A DNA stretch of 5,291 nucleotides from Butyricicoccus sp. (lineage in GTDB: Bacteria; Bacillota; Clostridia; Oscillospirales; Butyricicoccaceae), in contig JAUMSA010000176.1 of the NCBI GenBank assembly GCA_031293105.1, positions 1-5,291 on the forward strand. The letters run 5' to 3'. Position numbers and translations under genes: made by a program. Each line of letters starts with the position of its first letter. The stretch's first letter is position 1. A model generated the notes under the pieces. That model ran no database searches. It was not told the DNA's origin and saw nothing but the letters and a program-made list of their open reading frames with translations. Of the stretch, positions 1-5,291 are shown in pieces.

Positions 1-17
1 CTATAAAATACGCAGAA

Positions 18-737
18 ATGAACGGGACAAGCAACCAGGAAATGATTACGATTTCCCGTGCGGAATACGAAGCAATGCAGGCGCAGCTGGACGCTAAGGC
101 CGCCGAATTGGCTGAGCAGAATCAGAAACTGGCTGCCGAGCTAGCCCAAGCTCTTTTGCAGAACCACTGGCTGATGGAGCAGTTGAAGCTAAACAAGCGG
201 AAGCTGTTTGGAAGTTCCTCTGAGCAGCTGGACCAGATGGTCATGGAGCAGTTTGCCCATCTGTTCAACGAGGCAGAAGCCTGGGATGCAGACAGCGTGG
301 AGCCCACGAAAAAAGGCGAAAAGAAGAAGCCCCGCAAGCGCCGCTCCGGCAGCATTGACGATGTGATCCCCGAAGGGACTCCCGTAGAAGTGGTGGAGCA
401 TCCTTTGCCCGAAAGCGAGAGAGTTTGCGGCGTCTGCGGCAGTGAACTGGTTGAGATTGGCGTGAAGGTCCACCGCAGCCTCCAGATGAAGCCCGCTGAG
501 TTTTGGGTGCGGGAGGACCGCTACCCCACCTATGCCTGCAAAAATTGTGAAAAAGAGACTGGAGAAGCGAATGTGGTGCCGACTCCTATGGAACCAGCTG
601 TGATTCCCGGCAGTTTTGCGTCTCCTTCTGCGATTGCCCACCTTGCCATGCAGAAGTATGTGATGTACTCTCCTTTGCACCGTTTAGAGCAAGAGTTTGA
701 ACGGCAGGGGCTGAAGCTGTCCCGGCAGATAAGGTGA
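18..737 (+). CDS. tnpC: IS66 family transposase, N-terminal part (ORF ended early by an insertion)
   Basis: This is the first half of an IS66 transposase: the DNA-binding part without the catalytic domain. Residues about 17-63 form a leucine-rich coiled coil (LZ_Tnp_IS66 type) ending in the family signature K-R-K-L-F-G-S-S-S-E. A Lys/Arg-rich linker follows at about 98-110. A zinc-finger-like domain (zf-IS66 type) has cysteine pairs C137/C140 and C174/C177. The start of the DDE domain is seen at about 200-237 (A-M-Q-K-Y-V-x-Y-S-P-L-H-R-L-E). The frame ends with I-R-stop (TGA 735-737) just after the conserved S-R-Q, and the continuation lies in the same frame from 777. The ATG at 18 has no good Shine-Dalgarno sequence and the frame is open to the left edge, so the true start could lie further left. 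On its own this 239-residue product cannot be a working transposase. At most it could bind DNA and interfere with full-length copies, which is inference. Confidence 0.88.
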   Translation: MNGTSNQEMITISRAEYEAMQAQLDAKAAELAEQNQKLAAELAQALLQNHWLMEQLKLNKRKLFGSSSEQLDQMVMEQFAHLFNEAEAWDADSVEPTKKGEKKKPRKRRSGSIDDVIPEGTPVEVVEHPLPESERVCGVCGSELVEIGVKVHRSLQMKPAEFWVREDRYPTYACKNCEKETGEANVVPTPMEPAVIPGSFASPSAIAHLAMQKYVMYSPLHRLEQEFERQGLKLSRQIR

Positions 738-774
738 ATTGCCCCAACGGGGCAAGAGAAGAACCCCTGGGGGT
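730..774. repeat. 45-bp palindromic insertion inside the transposase gene
   Basis: The segment is extra relative to the conserved IS66 motif. It contains two adjacent inverted repeats. The first is a perfect 7-bp stem, TTGCCCC (739-745) with GGGGCAA (749-755), and a 3-base loop. The second is ACCCC (763-767) with GGGGT (770-774), a tighter palindrome whose loop would be too small unless the inner pairs open. The two are separated by a purine-rich AGAAGA-like spacer. The insert is 15 codons long and in frame except for the TGA at 735-737. No direct repeat flanks it, so it shows neither a target-site duplication nor a slippage origin. It may be a small dispersed palindromic repeat of the REP or MITE kind, but only one copy is in view. 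The exact borders depend on assuming that Thr is the ancestral residue. Confidence 0.6.
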
Positions 775-776
775 CC

Positions 777-1736
777 ATGTCCAACTGGCTGCTAAAGGCA
801 ACGGAGGACTGGCTGCAGCCCATCTATGATGTTCTGCACCAACAGTTGTGCCGGGAAGCCGTGCTGCACGGAGACGAAACAACCTTGCAGGTACTGCACG
901 AGAAGGGAAAGCCCGCCACCAGCAAGTCCTATATGTGGCTGTACCGGACCAGTGGTAATGCAGAGAAGCCGATTGTGCTGTATGATTACCAGCCGAACCG
1001 GAAGGCAGAGAATGCAGAGCCGTTCCTGAAGGGCTTCTCCGGCTGGCTCCATGCGGACGGCTACCAGGGCTACCACAGGCTACGGGAGAACATCCGGGTG
1101 GTGGGATGCTGGGCCCATGCCAGGAGAAAATTTGATGAGGCACTGACTGCGGTTCCCAAGGAACAGCAGTCTGCTTCCAAACCAGCAGAAGCCCTATGCT
1201 ATTTTGCGAAGTTGTTCCAGATAGAGCAGGACTTTGCCGCATTGACAGCAGAAGAACGATATGCCAAGCGTCTGGAGCAGGAAAAACCTGTTCTGGAGGC
1301 TCTGTTGGCATGGGCAAATACGCTGAAGCCGCAGACCGCACCCAAATCCGCCCTGGGCAAGGCGCTGCACTATCTTCTGGAGCAGTGGCCGTATCTGGTG
1401 CGCTATCTGGAGGACGGCAGACTGGAGATCTCCAACAACCGCGCCGAGCGCAGCATAAAGCCCTTTGTGATGGGTCGGAAGAATTTTCTGTTCTGCAATA
1501 CGCCGGGCGGGGCACAGAGCAGCGCAGTCCTTTACAGTCTGATTGAAACGGCCAAGGAAACCGGCCTGAATCCTTACCGCTACTTGCTGTGGGTTCTGGA
1601 ATGTGCCCCTGAATTGGCGCAAACAAAAAGCCTGTTATTTCTTTCGAAACAACAGGCTTTTGTAAAGCTGGCAGCTGGGCCAGAACCGCTTAGACAAAAT
1701 GATAGAATACAAGTCGTTTATGGTTCATCTGGCTGA
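777..1736 (+). CDS. tnpC: IS66 family transposase, catalytic C-terminal part with an aberrant tail
   Basis: This ORF carries the DDE_Tnp_IS66 catalytic domain, which cuts and joins DNA ends during transposition. It starts at M-S-N-W, the second half of the conserved S-R-Q-T-M-S-N-W block, and is in the same frame as the ORF ending at 737. The triad is visible: D33 in H-G-D-E-T, D94 in H-A-D-G-Y-Q-G-Y, and E224 in S-N-N-R-A-E-R-S-I-K-P. The family block C-W-A-H-A-R-R-K-F is also present. Family similarity stops at residue 283 (E-L-A-Q-T). The last 36 residues are translated from a terminator hairpin and the 3' end of the hsdR region and overlap hsdR by 19 bp, so I regard them as an artefact of truncation. 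The ATG at 777 is a normal internal Met codon of the family. The only nearby purine-rich tract, G-rich at 769-773, lies too close to be a good Shine-Dalgarno sequence. The true state is best described as one pseudogene with the preceding ORF. Confidence 0.88.
   Translation: MSNWLLKATEDWLQPIYDVLHQQLCREAVLHGDETTLQVLHEKGKPATSKSYMWLYRTSGNAEKPIVLYDYQPNRKAENAEPFLKGFSGWLHADGYQGYHRLRENIRVVGCWAHARRKFDEALTAVPKEQQSASKPAEALCYFAKLFQIEQDFAALTAEERYAKRLEQEKPVLEALLAWANTLKPQTAPKSALGKALHYLLEQWPYLVRYLEDGRLEISNNRAERSIKPFVMGRKNFLFCNTPGGAQSSAVLYSLIETAKETGLNPYRYLLWVLECAPELAQTKSLLFLSKQQAFVKLAAGPEPLRQNDRIQVVYGSSG
1621..1661 (-). terminator. Intrinsic terminator after hsdR (possibly bidirectional)
   Basis: A perfect 11-bp stem pairs 1626-1636 (AAAAGCCTGTT) with 1651-1661 (AACAGGCTTTT). 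Inside it, after one mismatch, four more pairs (1638-1641 with 1646-1649) leave a 4-base loop. Read on the minus strand, the stem is followed by a long T tract (TTTTTGTTT, 1629-1621), a classic Rho-independent terminator. It lies 57 bp downstream of the hsdR stop, where the end of the hsd operon is expected. On the plus strand only TTTT follows, so termination of transcripts from the transposase side should be weaker but possible. It lies inside the aberrant tail of the transposase reading frame. Confidence 0.85.
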
Positions 1737-4700
1737 TCGGCAACCCAATTACTGATTCCAAAGAAACGGTCAAAGAACCCTTTGAGCTTGTCGATCACGG
1801 ACTGCTTTTTCTTGGCTCTGGTGCCGCCACCGCCGAAACGGGAGACCGGCGGCATCAGTTTATCAATATCCGTTCCGGTGGTCTTGATCTCGCCATCCCG
1901 GAAGGCATTTTCCAAAAACTTGCGGGTTTCCGGTTCGCGGAGCTTTTCGTCCCGGATGATTTGCGTCAGTTCTTTCTCTCGCTCCTCTGCCACAAAACCA
2001 TGCCACTCTTCCAATACATCCTCCACATCATTGATGCCGGAAATAAAGGTTTCGATGAGCTGTTTTTTGCTGCGCAGTTCAGGGCTGGCGTCTACGGCTT
2101 TCTGGATGGTAATAAGGATCTCTTTATCATCACAATGGGAATCATGGTATTTTTTCACCAACATCAGGATGTAATCAATATTGATCTCGATCTGGCGTAT
2201 CAGCTCGATCTCAAACACAATATCATCCGTGATATCCTCTTTTTCGCCTTTTGTACGGCGCATCCACTCATCCCGGAGGTCTTGATATCGTCCCAGATAA
2301 TCTTGTAAATCACGTTCAGCGAGCTGTTCTTTTCCTTTGAATTCGTCAAACGAGGAAAGCAAGTTGCGCATCCGCAGAATGGCACCGAACAAAGCAATAA
2401 AATCCTTCTGATTTTGTTCGCCTTCGATTTGTGGTGCGGCCAGCGGAAACTTTTGCGTCAGCTCTTCTATCATATCTACATAGCCGGGCTTGTCTTTGCC
2501 GTCCTGCGTCGTGTAACCATAGTAGTAATCAGAAAATTTGTGCAGCAGGACGATGCCACTAGCCTCTTTATCGCCAAACAATGCGATTGCAGCGTCTACG
2601 CGCTTTTGCAGATTGCGGAAGCAGACGATATTGCCAAAGGTCTTGATCGAATTCAGAATGCGGTTGGTGCGACTAAATGCTTGGATGAGACCATGCATCT
2701 TCAGGTTCTTATCCACCCAAAGGGTATTCAGCGTAGTCGCATCAAAGCCAGTCAGGAACATGTTGACCACGATCAGCAGATCCAGCTCCTTGTTTTTCAT
2801 TCGCAAGGAAACATCCTTGTAGTAGTTCTGGAATCTGTCGCTGTCGGTGGAGTAGTTGGTATGGAACATCTCGTTATAATCCTGAATCGCGGCATCCAGA
2901 AAGTCCCGGCTGCTCTGATCCAGCGCGCTGGTGTCTTCACTATTTTCCTCATCCAGAATCCCGTCAGCTTCACCCTCGTTGACTCCGTAGCTGTAGATCG
3001 TTGCCACCCGTAATTTCTTCGTGGGGTCAGCTGCCATCTGTTTTTTAAATTCCTGATAGTAAAGCTTTGCCATATCCACCGAGGCCACGGCAAAGATGGA
3101 GTTAAAGCCACTAAGCCGCTGCTTCTGCTTAATCTCATCCACTTTGCCCTTTTTATCGGTAGCCACCTCGGCAATGTTAATGAGACTGTTGAACACATAG
3201 GTCTTGTCCCCTCGGTAGGTCTTCTGGTCGAAGTGCTCCAGAATATACTTAGTGACCAACTCAATCCGTTTTGGGGCCATGTAGGCCTTCTCTCGGTCGA
3301 TATCCCAGACGCTCTTGTCGTCAATGTCCGGTTCGGCATCCATGGTTTTGATGTAATCCACTCGGAAGGGCAGTACGTTTTTGTCGTTAATCGCATCCAC
3401 GATCGTATAGGGGTGGAGCTGATCACCGAAAGTCTGAGCCGTGGTGAAGAACTGCGCACCACTGGCAGCTCTGGTATTGGCCGCAAAGATGGGTGTGCCC
3501 GTAAACCCAAACAGATGGTACTTCTTGAAATTCCTGACGATAGCCGTGTGCATGTCACCAAACTGACTGCGGTGGCATTCGTCAAAAATGATGACCACAT
3601 GCTTGGTATAAACCGGGTGGTTTTTCTCTTTCTTAATGAAGGTAGACAGCTTCTGAATGGTGGTGATGATAATGTGAGCATTATCGTCCTCCAGCTGCTT
3701 TTTCAAAATGGCAGTAGAGGTGTTGCTATTGGCCGCTCCCTTTTCAAAGCGGTCATACTCCTTCATGGTTTGATAGTCCAGATCCTTTCGATCCACCACA
3801 AACAGAACTTTGTCGATATAGGATAGTTGTGAAGCAAGCCGCGCCGTTTTGAATGAAGTTAGCGTCTTGCCGCTGCCGGTTGTGTGCCAGATGTAACCGC
3901 CGCCTGCGATCGTACCGTATTTCTTGTAGTTGTTGGCAATCTCGATGCGGTTCAGAATGCGCTCAGTAGCAGTGATCTGGTAGGGACGCATGACCATCAG
4001 CATATTTTCCGATGTGAATACACAGTATTTGGTCAACACGTTCAGGAGGGTGTGCTTGGCAAAGAAGGTGCGCGTAAAGTCGATCAGGTCGGGAATCACT
4101 TTGTTATTCGCATCTGCCCAGAAGGAAGTAAACTCAAAGCTGTTGCTGGTCTTTTGCTTTTTGACCTTGCCTCTGGCGGCTTCGCGAATGGCATTGAACC
4201 GCGTGCTGTTGGAGTAATATTTGGTGTTGGTACCGTTGGAGATCACAAAGATCTGCACATACTCGTATAGCCCGCTGCCCGCCCAGAAAGAGTCTCTCTG
4301 ATAACGGTCGATTTGGTTGAATGCCTCCCGGATGGCAACGCCCCGGCGTTTGAGTTCGATATGTACCAATGGCAGACCGTTAACAAGCACCGTCACATCA
4401 TAGCGGTTGTCGTGCTTTGCTCCCTGCTTCTGGCTCACCTCGTATTGGTTGATGACCTGGAGGTAGTTATCATGTATATTTTTCTTTTTGATGAGATAAA
4501 TATTTTTAGAAGTTCCGTCGTCCCTCCGGAGAACCTGCCTATAATCTTCTTGAATTTTCCGGGTTTTCTCCACGATGTGCTCATTGGGATTTGCAATGGA
4601 ATCGGAAAAGAACCGCTCCCATTCGCTGTCCGTAAACTGGTAGTTATTTAGGATCTCCAGTTGATGACGCAGGTTGGCAATGAGGTCAGCCTCCTGATGA

Positions 4701-4858
4701 ATAGTCAGATATTCATACCCTTGCTGGGTGAGCATTTGGATGAACTCCCGTTCCAGTGCAGGCTCGCTCTGGTAGCTGTCCGAGCGCTTTTGCACCGGCT
4801 CGTAGGAGGTGACGACGGTGTTTTCGGTTGTTTCGGCGACAATATTAAATTGATTCAT
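1718..4858 (-). CDS. hsdR: Type I restriction enzyme R subunit (endonuclease and DNA translocase), HsdR
   Basis: This is the motor and nuclease subunit of a type I restriction-modification complex (R2M2S). It pulls in DNA using ATP and cuts far from the unmethylated target. At 1046 residues it is full length, close to EcoR124I HsdR (about 1038). The nuclease domain has D154, then E168-L-K170 (PD-(D/E)xK motif), and Q182-x-x-x-Y186. These match, with a constant offset of three, the residues I recall for EcoR124I (D151, E165, K167, Q179, Y183). Helicase motifs follow in order: Walker A G328-S-G-K331-T; V-V-D-R-K-D-L at about 354-360; DECH box D426-E-C-H429; T453-G-T-P456; motif V M700-F-L-T-G-F-D706; motif VI Q726-A-F-S-R-T-N-R733. 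The C-terminus keeps the P-P-V-S-R-F-G-G-G-G run of the type IC group. The start ATG (4858-4856) is fixed by a good Shine-Dalgarno and by a 14-bp overlap with hsdS. No lesion is seen, so it is probably functional. Confidence 0.96.
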   Translation of the reverse strand: MNQFNIVAETTENTVVTSYEPVQKRSDSYQSEPALEREFIQMLTQQGYEYLTIHQEADLIANLRHQLEILNNYQFTDSEWERFFSDSIANPNEHIVEKTRKIQEDYRQVLRRDDGTSKNIYLIKKKNIHDNYLQVINQYEVSQKQGAKHDNRYDVTVLVNGLPLVHIELKRRGVAIREAFNQIDRYQRDSFWAGSGLYEYVQIFVISNGTNTKYYSNSTRFNAIREAARGKVKKQKTSNSFEFTSFWADANNKVIPDLIDFTRTFFAKHTLLNVLTKYCVFTSENMLMVMRPYQITATERILNRIEIANNYKKYGTIAGGGYIWHTTGSGKTLTSFKTARLASQLSYIDKVLFVVDRKDLDYQTMKEYDRFEKGAANSNTSTAILKKQLEDDNAHIIITTIQKLSTFIKKEKNHPVYTKHVVIIFDECHRSQFGDMHTAIVRNFKKYHLFGFTGTPIFAANTRAASGAQFFTTAQTFGDQLHPYTIVDAINDKNVLPFRVDYIKTMDAEPDIDDKSVWDIDREKAYMAPKRIELVTKYILEHFDQKTYRGDKTYVFNSLINIAEVATDKKGKVDEIKQKQRLSGFNSIFAVASVDMAKLYYQEFKKQMAADPTKKLRVATIYSYGVNEGEADGILDEENSEDTSALDQSSRDFLDAAIQDYNEMFHTNYSTDSDRFQNYYKDVSLRMKNKELDLLIVVNMFLTGFDATTLNTLWVDKNLKMHGLIQAFSRTNRILNSIKTFGNIVCFRNLQKRVDAAIALFGDKEASGIVLLHKFSDYYYGYTTQDGKDKPGYVDMIEELTQKFPLAAPQIEGEQNQKDFIALFGAILRMRNLLSSFDEFKGKEQLAERDLQDYLGRYQDLRDEWMRRTKGEKEDITDDIVFEIELIRQIEINIDYILMLVKKYHDSHCDDKEILITIQKAVDASPELRSKKQLIETFISGINDVEDVLEEWHGFVAEEREKELTQIIRDEKLREPETRKFLENAFRDGEIKTTGTDIDKLMPPVSRFGGGGTRAKKKQSVIDKLKGFFDRFFGISNWVADQPDEP

Positions 4859-5291
4859 TCAAATCCCTTCTTTGAGAGGAAATCTGCGGAAAGGAAAGCA
4901 GCTTGTCCCTATAATATTCGTACTGCTTGCGGCGGGCCTCAATCTCAGCGGGCAGACCGCTGGTCAGGTCATTGCAGAGGGCGTCAAAGCGATCCAGGAT
5001 AGCAACGATGCGAAGCTGTTCTTCAATGGGTGGAAGAAAAATTTGCATGTTCCCCAAAGATGTCAACCCTATCGTTCTTTGCGCAGCTCCTTTTGCTGCT
5101 TTGTCAGCTTGCTTATAAAATGTTGTGCTTTGCATTGCATGATACATATAGCGAGGAATGATCTTCTCCTTATTGGGGCGAAGAATTGCAATATGGCGTT
5201 GAAACACGAACTCAGTATCTTCTGCAATATACACAGGCGTACCAAACGAACCTACTACGGTATATAAAATATCTTCTCTTTGGGCTTTTCG
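4845..5291 (-). CDS. hsdS: Type I restriction-modification specificity subunit HsdS, 3' part (runs off the right edge)
   Basis: HsdS recognises the bipartite DNA target and holds the methylase and restriction subunits. Only the last 148 residues are visible, and the frame stays open to base 5291. A GTG at 5234-5232 is merely an internal valine, since conserved sequence continues upstream of it (I-L-Y-T-V-V-G-S-F-G-T-P). The visible part holds the end of a target recognition domain, with V-V-G-S-F-G-T-P and F-V-F-Q-R-H-I-A-I-L typical of Methylase_S domains. The distal conserved region follows: L-P-P-I-E-E-Q-x-R-I-V-A-I-L-D-R-F-D-A-L, then G-L-P-A-E-I-E-A-R-R-K-Q-Y-E-Y-Y-R-D-K-L-L, a long helix that packs against its partner repeat and binds HsdM. 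That ending is typical of type IC HsdS. The stop (TAA, 4847-4845) lies 11 bp inside hsdR. Whether the N-terminal half and hsdM are intact cannot be seen. Confidence 0.92.
   Translation of the reverse strand, partial: RKAQREDILYTVVGSFGTPVYIAEDTEFVFQRHIAILRPNKEKIIPRYMYHAMQSTTFYKQADKAAKGAAQRTIGLTSLGNMQIFLPPIEEQLRIVAILDRFDALCNDLTSGLPAEIEARRKQYEYYRDKLLSFPQISSQRRDLNESI
4866..4871 (-). promoter_or_regulatory. Ribosome binding site of hsdR
   Basis: On the minus strand AGAAGG (4871-4866) lies seven bases before the hsdR ATG at 4858-4856. It is a near-perfect Shine-Dalgarno sequence at ideal spacing and decides the start codon. It lies inside the last codons of hsdS, so ribosomes finishing hsdS pass over it, which suggests coupled translation. 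Confidence 0.8.

Larger units (their letters stand above)
1..1625 (+). mobile_element. IS66-family insertion sequence, partial and decayed (left end outside window, right end lost)
   Basis: This is the stretch that reads as IS66 transposase sequence. The small accessory genes (tnpA, tnpB) and the left terminal repeat usual for this family would lie left of the window. A TAA at 4-6, 11 bases before the transposase ATG, could be the stop of the preceding tnpB, but too little is visible to say. The right boundary is put near 1625 because the protein stops resembling the family after E-L-A-Q-T (codons 1611-1625) and the next base begins the stem of a terminator that serves hsdR on the other strand. 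No convincing right terminal repeat follows. With an internal stop and a lost right end, this copy is probably immobile unless helped in trans, and even that would need intact ends. Confidence 0.8.
18..1625 (+). pseudogene. tnpC: Reconstructed IS66 transposase pseudogene (both halves together)
   Basis: The two ORFs are one gene: both lie in the same frame, and deleting bases 730-774 joins CAG (Gln) to ACC (Thr) to ATG, giving the usual S-R-Q-T-M-S-N-W. The joined recognisable core would be about 521 residues, close to the usual length of IS66 transposases, which are a little over 500. Two lesions are seen: the in-frame 45-bp insertion with its TGA at 735-737, and loss of the native C-terminus after 1625. 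No other stop or frameshift is apparent, and the zinc-finger cysteines and catalytic D-D-E are kept, which points to recent inactivation. Confidence 0.75.

Noticed and set aside
730..774. Group II intron or larger self-splicing element
   Set aside because: 45 bp is far too short, and there is no GUGCG-type start, domain V or encoded reverse transcriptase.
729..779. Ribosomal bypassing as in T4 gene 60
   Set aside because: Bypassing needs matching take-off and landing codons. The codon before the TGA is AGG and no matching landing codon occurs at the end of the insert.
1196..1546. Plus-strand frame of 116 codons inside the transposase
   Set aside because: It overlaps the catalytic domain in another frame and has no independent support.
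586..1626. Long minus-strand frame of 346 codons opposite the transposase
   Set aside because: It is low-complexity, rich in Pro, Ser and Ala, lies antisense to well-conserved transposase codons on both sides of the insertion and matches no family I know. It is a shadow frame.
2797..3681. Minus-strand frame of 294 codons inside hsdR
   Set aside because: It overlaps the helicase domain of hsdR in another frame, and its Ser/Arg/Thr/Pro-rich sequence is typical of a frame-shifted shadow.
2414..3826. Plus-strand frames of 199 and 197 codons antisense to hsdR
   Set aside because: They are antisense to conserved HsdR motifs, lack convincing ribosome sites and have no recognisable domain.
4872..5267. 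Plus-strand frame of 131 codons opposite hsdS
   Set aside because: It is antisense to conserved HsdS motifs and has no recognisable features.

Overview
The window looks like chromosomal DNA from an anaerobic gut-type Firmicute (Clostridia, perhaps Oscillospiraceae or Lachnospiraceae). This is inferred from the style of the IS66 transposase and the type I restriction proteins; there is no rRNA or other marker gene to confirm it. It has two parts that meet tail to tail.

Left part (1 to about 1625, + strand): an IS66-family insertion sequence represented by its large transposase gene (tnpC type). The gene is broken twice. A 45-bp stretch rich in inverted repeats (730-774) sits inside the conserved S-R-Q-T-M-S-N-W block and brings in a TGA stop. 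The expected C-terminal end is missing from about base 1626, where the reading frame runs into a transcription terminator and on to the end of the neighbouring gene. The zinc-finger cysteines and all three DDE residues are still present, so the damage looks recent.

Right part (1718-5291, - strand): the distal end of a type I restriction-modification operon. The order in the direction of transcription is hsdS (3' part only, running off the right edge), then hsdR (complete, 1046 codons), then a strong intrinsic terminator at 1661-1621. hsdS and hsdR overlap by 14 bp, and hsdR has a clear Shine-Dalgarno sequence inside the end of hsdS, so the two are probably translated in a coupled way. HsdR is close in length and motif spacing to the type IC enzyme EcoR124I, and every expected nuclease and translocase motif is intact. 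HsdS supplies the DNA specificity. HsdM, expected further upstream, lies outside the window.

I do not see a new biological system here. The most unusual object is the 45-bp hairpin element in the transposase: it is exactly 15 codons long, has no target duplication, and its removal restores the family motif. There is no gene-free stretch over 300 bases, and I see no tRNA, rRNA, CRISPR array or riboswitch.
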